Assembly: GCA_016930745.1 (NCBI GenBank)
Contig: JAFGGE010000088.1
Location: 1 to 54,328 of the forward strand
Reading direction: 5' to 3'
DNA: 54,328 nucleotides
DNA from: Sedimentisphaerales bacterium
Lineage (GTDB): Bacteria; Planctomycetota; Phycisphaerae; Sedimentisphaerales; Anaerohalosphaeraceae
Position numbers and translations under genes: made by a program
The notes under the pieces: generated by a model
Databases searched by the model: none
Seen by the model: the letters and a program-made list of their open reading frames with translations, nothing else
Told to the model about the DNA's origin: nothing
Part shown: piece by piece, positions 25,818 through 34,039 of the stretch
How positions within the stretch are numbered: position 1 is the first letter of the stretch
How the letters are laid out: every line of letters begins with the position of its first letter

Positions 25818-25916
25818 ATTAGAGGATTGATCCCGAGCAGGAAAATTACCCTATCAGGCAGCTTTAGCGGACAGGAGAAGCGATCTTGTCGCCGCCATAA
25901 AGAATTTTCCACTTTC

Positions 25917-27611
25917 TTATAGTGTGCCTTTCACCTTGAGCGTCCAGGCGTATTGGCAGGGCAGGTCGCGCACTTTCACTTCGGAAAGATCGATTGTCAT
26001 CCCCTCCGTACTTCGTTTCCACGGCAATGCGCCATTGTACCCAAGCATCGCCACCGTTACATCTTCTGCAGGATTGACATCCGAAAGCGTAAACTCCCTT
26101 CCCGGCCAGGCCGGGAGGATGACGTATAAAACGTTCTCTTTCGAGGTAAAGAAGGCTTCCTTAACGGCTTTGCCGTCTTTGGGTCCGCTGCCGACCACGT
26201 CCATGACGTTATATTTGGCTTTGTATTCCTTATACTCCTGTTCGGGCTTTTCGCCGGCGCTCCACTGGCACGTTTTCTTCCATGTTCGAGTCGCATAAAT
26301 GGCCTCGCCGTTTACGTTCAGCCAGTCGCCGATTTCGATCAAACGCTGCTGCATAATGACGGGGATGCGGCCGTCGGCGGTGGGCCCGATATCGAGAAGG
26401 AGACATCCCCCCCGGCTGGTCAGATCGATCAGAATCAGAACCATCTCATGAGCGGACTTATAATCATCGATTCCTTCGTTGCGGTTATATCCGAAGGAAT
26501 GCCCCATTCCGCGGCATTCTTCCCAGGGATGGGTGGCCCCGGCCAGGCCGGCTCCGTATTCGGTGGTATAATATCCGCCGTGGGCATGGCGGCATTCCTT
26601 CCCCCATCGGTCGTTGACCGCGATGGTGTCTTTGACTTCGGTTTCATTGAACAGCCAGGCGAGCAATTCTTCGCTGCGCCATTTGTCCGAGGTCATATCC
26701 CATTCTCCATCGCTCCATAAAATATCCGGATTATATCGTGTTACAAGATCCTTCACTTGCGGCAGCATATGATCATTGACGTATTGCTCCCGTTTACTCG
26801 GATCGAGCCAAAGCGGATTGAACAATTCATAGAGCGAGAAATAATATCCCATCTTGATCCCGCGTTGGCGGACGGCATCCGTCAGGTCGCCCAGGATATC
26901 CCGTTTAGGACCGGTTTCGGCCGCGTTCCAGGGCCGTCCCCATGTTTTGCTGGCCTGCTCATTGGGCCACAGGCAAAATCCTTCATGATGCTTGCTGGTC
27001 AATACAATGTACTTGGCGCCGCTGCGATAAAAAATGTCGGCCCACTGATCGGGATCGTACATTTCGCAGGTAAACATCGGGGCAAAGTCTTTGTAGGCGA
27101 AATCGGCGCCGTACTTTTCTCTATGAAATTTACCCCACTCGTTGTCCTGGAGAATTTGCTTGTTGTCGAATGTCCGCTGCCAGTACCACTCGGCGTATTG
27201 CCCCCTGGGACCCCAGGCAGGCGCCGAGTACACCCCCCAATGGATGAAGATGCCGAATTTGGCGTCTTCGAACCAGGATGGCGTGGGACGTTTGTCCAGC
27301 GAATCCCATTGGGCTTTGTATCTTGGCGCGGCGTCGGCTTCCACTGTCTTGGCGACCTGTGTTACGGCGCCGCCGACCGTTTTGGCCACCTCCGTCGCCG
27401 CCTGCTCCACGGTTTTAACGGTTTCCGAGGCAATCCCTTCTACGGTCCGGGCGGTTGCGGCCACAGGGTCGAAGGGAGCTTCCACCGGTTTGACCTGTGC
27501 GGCGGCGGCCTCCCTGACTTTTTCCTCTTCGCTTGTGCAGCCGTGGAAGAAAACGAATCCGAGGGAGGCGGCCGCCGTGAGGCAAAGGATTGAAGATCTG
27601 GCAATTGGCAT
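25917..27611 (-). CDS. Alpha-L-fucosidase (GH29), exported, with repetitive linker
   Basis: 564 residues. The N-terminal signal ends in FFHGC, a weak lipobox, so it may be lipid-anchored at Cys25. Residues about 50-95 are a low-complexity amphipathic linker built from TVEQAATEVAKTVG-like units. The GH29 domain begins at about 98 (WDSLDKRPTPSWFEDAKFGI, FIHWGVYSAPAWG), with LTSKHHEGFCLWP and the nucleophile Asp301 in ILWSDGEWD. GGCLLLDIGPTADGRIP closes the barrel and a beta domain follows. The family releases alpha-L-fucose with retention; some members prefer alpha-L-galactose. It is a paralogue of the next gene upstream, 31 bp away, but lacks that gene's PA14 insert. Confidence 0.92.
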   Translation of the reverse strand: MPIARSSILCLTAAASLGFVFFHGCTSEEEKVREAAAAQVKPVEAPFDPVAATARTVEGIASETVKTVEQAATEVAKTVGGAVTQVAKTVEADAAPRYKAQWDSLDKRPTPSWFEDAKFGIFIHWGVYSAPAWGPRGQYAEWYWQRTFDNKQILQDNEWGKFHREKYGADFAYKDFAPMFTCEMYDPDQWADIFYRSGAKYIVLTSKHHEGFCLWPNEQASKTWGRPWNAAETGPKRDILGDLTDAVRQRGIKMGYYFSLYELFNPLWLDPSKREQYVNDHMLPQVKDLVTRYNPDILWSDGEWDMTSDKWRSEELLAWLFNETEVKDTIAVNDRWGKECRHAHGGYYTTEYGAGLAGATHPWEECRGMGHSFGYNRNEGIDDYKSAHEMVLILIDLTSRGGCLLLDIGPTADGRIPVIMQQRLIEIGDWLNVNGEAIYATRTWKKTCQWSAGEKPEQEYKEYKAKYNVMDVVGSGPKDGKAVKEAFFTSKENVLYVILPAWPGREFTLSDVNPAEDVTVAMLGYNGALPWKRSTEGMTIDLSEVKVRDLPCQYAWTLKVKGTL

Positions 27612-27642
27612 GGTTTCTTCTCCTCATTATATGGCGAAACGT

Positions 27643-29454
27643 TTATTGTCCAAAGCCGGTGAGCTTAAAGGCAAAAGCATGTTTACAATGAAGATCATCG
27701 ATCGTAATATCCGAGATATCGATGCAGACTTTTCCGTCGCGATAACTCCAGGGGCGTGTTCCTTCCGTGCCGAGCAATTCCACTTTGGTAGCGGCCGTAG
27801 GAGAAGCCGGCGCTGTGACATCGACGACAAAACAATCGTCCTGGGGCCAGCCCAGGCTGATGGCATACACGACATCCCCTTTGCAGGTATAACAGGCAAC
27901 GTTGCCTTGGCTGCTGTAGACGGCCTTCAGGCCGACGCCTTTGGCGGCGTTGCGGTCCGTGAACAGGCAGTCCGTCGGCACAATTTCCTTGTTTTGGCCG
28001 GCGCTGGACCAACTTAACCGAACGTTGGCGTTCCGGTCTTCTTCCACCAAACGCACTTTGATCGGGACTTTTTTGCCGGCTTCCATCGCGAGCGTAGCGG
28101 TTCCGGTTCCGCCCCATTGGCGATATTCCTGCAAATCATCGATGATGAGCTTATTGTCGATCCATAGGCCGCCGCGGGTATCGGCCGTTAATTCAAAGGT
28201 GTAATCCTGCGAATACCGGGGCTGAATCCAGCCGGTCCATTCCGCCGTGAAGAAATCGCCGGCGATTCGTTCGTCCGGAGAGCCGCGATGCCAGTCGAAA
28301 TCGATCTTTGGATCAATGCGTTCCACGACGAACGTTTTTTCCACGCCACGAATCTTCCAGGGGCGCGTTTCATAAATAGCTTCGCCGTTGACGGTAAGCC
28401 AATCGCCGATCTCGATAAGCCGCTGCTGCATGATTACGGGGATCCGCCCGTCCCCTGCAGGGCCGATATCCAGAAGCAGACAGCCGCCCTTACTGACCAA
28501 TTCCACTAGCGTGTGAATCAAGGTTTTGGCCGAGCGGTATTCGTCGATCGTCTCGTTGCGATTGTAGCCGAAGGAATGGCCCATCCCGCGGCATTCCTCC
28601 CAGGGATGTCCTCCTTCGACGCCGCTGCCGTATTCGGTGGTGTAATATCCGCCGTGGACATGGCGGCATTCGCTGCCCCAGCGGTCATTGACGGCGACAA
28701 CGTCTTTCACGGGGGATTCGTTGTAAAGCCAGGCCAGGAATTGCTCGCTCTTCCATGTGCCGCTGGGATGATCCCATTCCCCGTCCGTCCAGAATAGAGA
28801 AGGCTTATAGGTGTTGATCAATTCGTACATCTGCGGGAGCATATGCTGATCGACATACTTGGCGACATCCTGGCGGTACAGGGGATTGTACCATTCGTAG
28901 AGCGAATAATAGAAACCCATCTTTAAGTGGGGCCGTTTGTGGACCGCGGTGGTGAGCTCTCCCAGAAGATCGCGTCGGGGGGCGGTATCCACGGCGTTCC
29001 AGGGCCGGCCCCAGGACGTGTTGGCTTCTTTACTGGGCCAGAGACAGTATCCATCGTGATGTTTGCTGGTCAACACAACATAGCGGGCGCCGCTGCGAAC
29101 AAAAAGGTCGGCCCATTGCTCGGGATCGAATAAATGCGGTTCAAACCGATCGGCGAATTGAAAATAAGGAAAGTCGGATCCATAGACCCGATTATGGAAT
29201 TGTTCGGTAGGGGATCCTTGGGTATGGAGGCTGTTCCAGTACCATTCGGCGTATTTGGTCTTTTCCCCCCAGGCCGGAACCGAATAGACGCCCCAGTGAA
29301 TAAAAATGCCGAATTTCGCATCCTGAAACCATGACGGAGTCGGACGTTTGTCCAGCGATTCCCATTGGGCTTGGTAGGGTCCGGCGGCGGCCAGGCAGGC
29401 ACTCAATAGAACTGCACTCCCGATCCATGATGCCTTCATCGTTCCCTGTTTCAT
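27643..29454 (-). CDS. Alpha-L-fucosidase (GH29) with PA14 domain in the C-terminal region
   Basis: 603 residues with a signal peptide (about 1-24); ATG 29454 and ATG 29439 both have a purine-rich site upstream. The GH29 domain is complete: FIHWGVYSVPAWG, LTSKHHDGYCLWP, nucleophile Asp224 in LFWTDGEWD, GGCLLLDIGPAGDGRIP. Residues about 378-498 are a PA14-type carbohydrate-binding module (TAEWTGWIQPRYSQDYTFEL, LWIDNKLIIDDLQEYRQ, VRLVEEDRNANVRLSWSSAG), inserted before the final beta domain (YTCKGDVVYAISLGWPQDD). The barrel is clearly paralogous to the neighbouring fucosidase. It begins 51 bp after the giant LptC/OstA gene on the same strand, with no obvious terminator between. Confidence 0.92.
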   Translation of the reverse strand: MKQGTMKASWIGSAVLLSACLAAAGPYQAQWESLDKRPTPSWFQDAKFGIFIHWGVYSVPAWGEKTKYAEWYWNSLHTQGSPTEQFHNRVYGSDFPYFQFADRFEPHLFDPEQWADLFVRSGARYVVLTSKHHDGYCLWPSKEANTSWGRPWNAVDTAPRRDLLGELTTAVHKRPHLKMGFYYSLYEWYNPLYRQDVAKYVDQHMLPQMYELINTYKPSLFWTDGEWDHPSGTWKSEQFLAWLYNESPVKDVVAVNDRWGSECRHVHGGYYTTEYGSGVEGGHPWEECRGMGHSFGYNRNETIDEYRSAKTLIHTLVELVSKGGCLLLDIGPAGDGRIPVIMQQRLIEIGDWLTVNGEAIYETRPWKIRGVEKTFVVERIDPKIDFDWHRGSPDERIAGDFFTAEWTGWIQPRYSQDYTFELTADTRGGLWIDNKLIIDDLQEYRQWGGTGTATLAMEAGKKVPIKVRLVEEDRNANVRLSWSSAGQNKEIVPTDCLFTDRNAAKGVGLKAVYSSQGNVACYTCKGDVVYAISLGWPQDDCFVVDVTAPASPTAATKVELLGTEGTRPWSYRDGKVCIDISDITIDDLHCKHAFAFKLTGFGQ

Positions 29455-29505
29455 GGCCTTTCCTTTCCAGCCTGTATCGACAGCGGTTCCTTAAAAATGC
29501 GACGT

Positions 29506-32364
29506 TTATGGAGTGGGTTCGGAGGCGAAGGGAATAATCCCTATGCCGCCCTCCATTTCCGTCTGAATCCGGCCGGTTGCCAAATCATATTCGATTCCCG
29601 ATACCGTGGCGCCGTTCACCAGACACGGATCGCCCGGCCTGCAAGTGAGCGTCATTATGGATGTGGCCGTATCGTAATGAAGCGATTCGGTTCCCACAAA
29701 GATGTTGCCGTCCTCTTCGTAATAAAATACATCTCCTCGCGCATCGAGGAAACTCAATTCATTGCGGCCCTGGGGGGTTTGAGCGTAGGCCGCTTCGACA
29801 TAGGGCGCCGCGGCCCAGATCCGTTTTCCGAGTTGTCCGTTTTCCACGGGCTGATACGAAACCTGGACCGTATCGCCGCCGCCGTCGGCGATAATGCGAT
29901 CGGCGCTCTGGTACCATCGCAGGGTCCGAAAACCCTGCATAATCCCATAGCATGGCCCTCGCAAATCGACGCCTTGGCGACGGTCCTGCGCCGCCAGAGG
30001 CGTCACATTGGCGTTGTTGAGTTCAATTTTTCCCGGTCCAAGGACTTGGAGGATTTCCCCGTCGGCGAAATAATCCATACGCTCGCCGAGCAGTCGAACA
30101 TGGCTGATGGTCTGGCCTGCATCCGTTCGAATGGAATCGACTTTGACGTTGTTCCCGAGCAAAGAAACCTGTTTGAGTCGCATCTGCGATTGAAGGGCCT
30201 GATCCCCCAGCAAATGTACGATCAGCCGATCTCCCTCGAACACGCTTTTCTGCGTATACTCAGGCATGTTCATTTCGTGCACTCCCACCACGTTGCCAAA
30301 GAAGGTGATCTGATTGGCGGCGGCGTTATATTCGGCTTGCCGGGTTGCGGTAATGACGACGGGGACCGGCTCGGCGCCGGGGCGATTGGGATCCGGCGGA
30401 TCCACATAAAAGGTAAATTCGATCGGCCCCTGCGCTGCGGCATTTCCCGTGGTCACATCATACAAGGCATTTTTACCGACAAAACGGGCCGCTTTGTCGG
30501 TTGCTGTCGCCGTTCCACTCGAAGAGGAGACGAACGTAACGACGCCGTCGGTCTGAATGGCGTTCACGCGGGTCTGTCCCTGTTTGTCGGCGGCAAACAG
30601 CAGGCGGGCTTTGGTGGCAAACAAGGATCCCTGAGAGGATGCCATTTGCACATTCCCCTCAAAATCAGCCTGCCGAGGCACATTGGTTTGATCAAACTGG
30701 AACCGTGCCGAATCCGCCGCAAGGGTAGACTCGCCGTCGGAAATCATCCGGCCTCGGATCCCCCCGATCAAATTGGCCGACTGGAGAATCAGTTTCTGGG
30801 CAGTTTTTTCGGGAAAAACCTCTGCAAACAACAGGTGCATTTTTCCTTCAAAAAATAATTCCGTTGACCGGTTGTCGGCGTCTGTCGTTTCACCGGTATC
30901 CTGCAGCACCAGTCGGCCCGGCCCGGCGATATCGGCCCAGCCGCCAAGTCTGTCATAATGAATCAGTCCGGGCGTAAACAATTGTCCCTTTTCCTGCCCG
31001 AAATTCAGCATCGTATCTTCCTGCCAGTTGCCCCTTCCCATCCTCAAATTCTGCGTATCGACTTCATACTGCAGGGCGCCGCATCGCGCCAGCGTATTCA
31101 TCTGCCGGGTCTGTACCTGGCCGGCCTGTTCGATGTGCAGCGGCATGCCGGCCATTTGGACGGTTTGCCTGTTTTTCGAAGCCAGGGCTTCGTCAAAAAA
31201 CTCCATGGGGCGGACAAGAACCTCTCCATCGCATTGAATAACCACATCGATTTCATCGTTGTCCTGTACCTGGGGCGCCGTAAAAGCGTCTCCGGCGTCC
31301 TCCGGGATGCCGGAAACGACCACGGATTCCGAAGCCGGGACCTGAAACTGCCCTGACGTTGCCTCGGCGGTCTCTTTAGAGCCGGACGTTTCCGGCATGG
31401 GCGAGGAAGGTTCCGATGCCGTTTTCGTGGCCCGGCTGGACCAGAGGATGTTGGTTACATCGACCTGATCGCCTCCGCTGAGTTTTAACTGGCGCCCATA
31501 CCAGATCACTACATTTTTAGTCAGCCTGCAAAAATAATAATCCGGCGTCTCTATCGCCGCCGTCTCCGTCGGGGGAATCGTTCCGGGTTTCGACTCGGCC
31601 TCCGTCGCTTCACTTGATTTTGTATCCGGTTTGCCGGGAGAAGGTTGTTCGACCTGTTGTTTTGTCGGTCGGTCTTTTGTCTGTCGGGTCTGTTGCTGGG
31701 CCAAACCCCGAATGCGCATGTGATCCAGATCGGCGATCCGCAGCAATTCAATTCTCGCCTTGCCGGCGTTATAGATCAGTTCCATTCCCGTACCGACCAG
31801 TTCCGCCTCGGCGCTGACCAGCCGGACAGGACCGGCCGTGGAGAACAGGGAGCGTTCCGAGCTATAGTTCAGATCATCCATGCAGATCATGCATTCGACC
31901 GGATCCTCGGGATTGAGGGACTTGAGATAAATCCGCACGTTTTCTGACAATTCCGCATCGCGAGGCGAGTAATTGCCCTCCACCTTCTCCACCAGCACGG
32001 TGCCCTTGTCGGAGGTGATTCGGCAGAAGAAATGATCTTCGTAAATATTCATATAGGGCCTGTCAAGACGCCATCGCATGGTGTCTTCATGGGGATTCAG
32101 AAGGCGGTAAAATCCGAACAGGCGTCTCAGTTTCCTGGTGAAAGGATCACGAACGGTGAATTTGGCCATTTCGGTCGGGCCCAGACGGACCTGGCCCATT
32201 TCCGGACGCGTTGCCCCTCTTTCCGGCGGGGCCATTGCCTGTCCCGAATCCGTCGCGGCGTGTTCCATGGGTGGCGTGTCCGACCAATAATTGTAGGCGG
32301 CAAACAACAATAAAACGGCCCCCAGAGCCGTCAGACCGATTACGATTCTTCGCAGTGCCGTCAT
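29506..32364 (-). CDS. Giant LptC/OstA (LptA-like) repeat protein
   Basis: 952 residues. One hydrophobic segment near the start (VIGLTALGAVLLLFAAYNYW) anchors it as LptC is anchored. The rest is beta-strand-rich with repeated OstA-type units: strands of the form ...LTKNVVIWYGRQLKLSGGDQ, ALQYEVDTQNLRMGRGN, ARFQFDQTNVPRQADFEGNV, AEYNAAANQITFFGNVVGV and MDYFADGEILQVLGPGKIEL. LptC (about 190 residues) and LptA (about 185) form the periplasmic LPS bridge in other bacteria; here one polypeptide is about five times that size with Pro/Thr/Glu-rich linkers (about 235-285 and 325-350). The gene follows kdsC by 16 bp, as lptC does in E. coli. No lptB or lptA is adjacent. Confidence 0.75.
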   Translation of the reverse strand: MTALRRIVIGLTALGAVLLLFAAYNYWSDTPPMEHAATDSGQAMAPPERGATRPEMGQVRLGPTEMAKFTVRDPFTRKLRRLFGFYRLLNPHEDTMRWRLDRPYMNIYEDHFFCRITSDKGTVLVEKVEGNYSPRDAELSENVRIYLKSLNPEDPVECMICMDDLNYSSERSLFSTAGPVRLVSAEAELVGTGMELIYNAGKARIELLRIADLDHMRIRGLAQQQTRQTKDRPTKQQVEQPSPGKPDTKSSEATEAESKPGTIPPTETAAIETPDYYFCRLTKNVVIWYGRQLKLSGGDQVDVTNILWSSRATKTASEPSSPMPETSGSKETAEATSGQFQVPASESVVVSGIPEDAGDAFTAPQVQDNDEIDVVIQCDGEVLVRPMEFFDEALASKNRQTVQMAGMPLHIEQAGQVQTRQMNTLARCGALQYEVDTQNLRMGRGNWQEDTMLNFGQEKGQLFTPGLIHYDRLGGWADIAGPGRLVLQDTGETTDADNRSTELFFEGKMHLLFAEVFPEKTAQKLILQSANLIGGIRGRMISDGESTLAADSARFQFDQTNVPRQADFEGNVQMASSQGSLFATKARLLFAADKQGQTRVNAIQTDGVVTFVSSSSGTATATDKAARFVGKNALYDVTTGNAAAQGPIEFTFYVDPPDPNRPGAEPVPVVITATRQAEYNAAANQITFFGNVVGVHEMNMPEYTQKSVFEGDRLIVHLLGDQALQSQMRLKQVSLLGNNVKVDSIRTDAGQTISHVRLLGERMDYFADGEILQVLGPGKIELNNANVTPLAAQDRRQGVDLRGPCYGIMQGFRTLRWYQSADRIIADGGGDTVQVSYQPVENGQLGKRIWAAAPYVEAAYAQTPQGRNELSFLDARGDVFYYEEDGNIFVGTESLHYDTATSIMTLTCRPGDPCLVNGATVSGIEYDLATGRIQTEMEGGIGIIPFASEPTP

Positions 32365-32380
32365 GGTTTTACCCTGCCCG

Positions 32381-32911
32381 CTAAATCAGGTATCGCTCCA
32401 TCAATTCCCGCCATTGACCGGTCCGTTTAAGGACATATTCGATCACTTCCCGCACCGCTCCCTGGCCCCCGTTTCGTTGCGTCACATAGTCGGCGGCCTC
32501 TTTGACCTCCTGTACGGCATTGGCCACCGCCGCGCCAAAACCGGCCCGTCGAATCACAGGAAGATCCAGCAGGTCGTCTCCGACGTACGCCGCCTGCTCC
32601 GGTCGCAACTGCAGCCGGGATAATAAGGATTCAAAGACCGGCAGCTTTTTCGTACAGCCCTGGAACACATGGCGAATGCCCAGTTGTTCGGCGCGCACGT
32701 CGGTCGCCTTTGCCTCCCGCCCGCTGAGGATCGCCACTTCCAGATGCGCTCTTTGCCACATCTTGATCCCGTGCCCATCCTGCACGTCGAATCGCTTGCT
32801 TTCCGTGCCGTCGGCATGCAGAAAGATGGTTCCATCCGTCAGAACGCCGTCCATATCCAGAAGCAAAAGCCGAATCTGCGAAAAGTCAATGGATTTGCGA
32901 TCCTTATCCAT
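32381..32911 (-). CDS. kdsC: 3-deoxy-D-manno-octulosonate 8-phosphate phosphatase (KdsC-like HAD)
   Basis: 176 residues, typical of the cap-less tetrameric HAD-IIIA phosphatases. LLLDMDGVLTDG carries both catalytic Asp, AILSGREA the Ser/Thr motif, KLPVFESLL the Lys, and YVGDDLLDLPVIRRAGF the final metal Asp pair. KdsC dephosphorylates Kdo-8-phosphate to Kdo, the inner-core sugar of LPS. The start lies three bases after the stop of kdsD. In E. coli kdsD, kdsC and lptC occur in this same order, which supports the call over other small HAD enzymes. Confidence 0.9.
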   Translation of the reverse strand: MDKDRKSIDFSQIRLLLLDMDGVLTDGTIFLHADGTESKRFDVQDGHGIKMWQRAHLEVAILSGREAKATDVRAEQLGIRHVFQGCTKKLPVFESLLSRLQLRPEQAAYVGDDLLDLPVIRRAGFGAAVANAVQEVKEAADYVTQRNGGQGAVREVIEYVLKRTGQWRELMERYLI

Positions 32912-32914
32912 GCC

Positions 32915-33910
32915 TTATCCCACGATTTTAATCGCCACAATGTCCTGGACATCGATCATTCCCACCGGCCGATCCTGATCGTCTACGACAGGCAGTTCAT
33001 CGATCCGGTATTTATGGAAAACAGCCATCGCTTCGGCGGCCAACGTATCTTCGGTAACGCGTTTGCACGGGGCAGTCATGATGTGACCTGTTTTGGCCTC
33101 CATAATTCGGGGGCCATGCCGATTGAGGGCCCGCCGCAGGTCGGCATCGGTGATAATACCCGACAATTTCCCCTGTGAATCCACAATCATTACGGCCCCG
33201 CGACGTTTGAGTTTTTCCGTCTTATCGAGCATCTCTCGGACCGTATCCTCCATGGCGGCCAGCGGCAGAGCCTCGGTCGGCTGGAACATCATGGACTGGC
33301 CTACGGTGATCAGGCCGGCCCCCAACGCGCCGCCCGGATGAAAGCGGGCATAATCCTGCGGGCCGAATTGGCGGGCCTTCATCACCGTCAGGGCCAGGGC
33401 GTCGCCCAGAGCCAGCATGCAGGTTGTCGATACGCTGGGAGCAATACCCAAAGGACAGGCCTCCACCACCCGCCCGATATCCAGCACGACATCACTGTGC
33501 CGAGCCAGGCGGGATTGGGGATTGCCGGTCATGCAGAGCAGCCGAATCTGTCGCTGTTTGATCGGTCCGATCAGGCGAATGATCTCATCGCTTTCGCCGC
33601 TGTGGCTCAGCGCCAGGAGGATATCGTTGTCCTGCACACGCCCCAGATCCCCGTGGACCGCTTCGGCCGGATGCAGAAAATGGCTTGGGGTGCCGGTCGA
33701 GGCCAGGGTACCGCTGATCTTGGCCCCGATAATGCCCGCTTTTCCGATGCCGGTAACGATTACCGAACCGGTATTTTCATACAGCATCGCCGCGGCGCGG
33801 GCGAACGATTCATCGATACGGCCGATCAGGGCGTGAATCGCTTCGGCCTCGCCGGCGATGACCTGTCGGGCAAAATCCAGATCGATAGTCGATTGGGTTT
33901 GATTATTCAT
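32915..33910 (-). CDS. kdsD: Arabinose-5-phosphate isomerase (KdsD/KpsF)
   Basis: 331 residues with an N-terminal SIS domain (GSVIVTGIGKAGIIGAKISG, ASTGTPSHFLHPAEAVHGDL, ALSHSGESDEI) and two C-terminal CBS domains (ITDADLRRALNRHGP, HKYRIDELPVVDDQDRPVGM). It converts ribulose-5-phosphate to arabinose-5-phosphate, the committed substrate for Kdo. Length and domain order match KdsD/KpsF/GutQ. It heads the kdsD-kdsC-LptC/OstA set. TTAGGAAC precedes the ATG. No KdsA or KdsB is in the window. Confidence 0.93.
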   Translation of the reverse strand: MNNQTQSTIDLDFARQVIAGEAEAIHALIGRIDESFARAAAMLYENTGSVIVTGIGKAGIIGAKISGTLASTGTPSHFLHPAEAVHGDLGRVQDNDILLALSHSGESDEIIRLIGPIKQRQIRLLCMTGNPQSRLARHSDVVLDIGRVVEACPLGIAPSVSTTCMLALGDALALTVMKARQFGPQDYARFHPGGALGAGLITVGQSMMFQPTEALPLAAMEDTVREMLDKTEKLKRRGAVMIVDSQGKLSGIITDADLRRALNRHGPRIMEAKTGHIMTAPCKRVTEDTLAAEAMAVFHKYRIDELPVVDDQDRPVGMIDVQDIVAIKIVG

Positions 33911-34039
33911 TCGTTCCTAACTAATACGCTTCGTTTCGGTTGCCGGGCTACAGACGGCGTATGAAGTTCTCCGCAATCCATTGACGCTGCGGCGATGCCC
34001 GGTACGGGGCCCCATCCGCCGGCGGCTGCCGCGACGTCT

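Noticed and set aside
29497..30858. Plus-strand open frame of 453 codons opposite the giant LptC/OstA gene
   Set aside because: Antisense shadow; the minus-strand protein has a signal anchor, repeats and conserved synteny.
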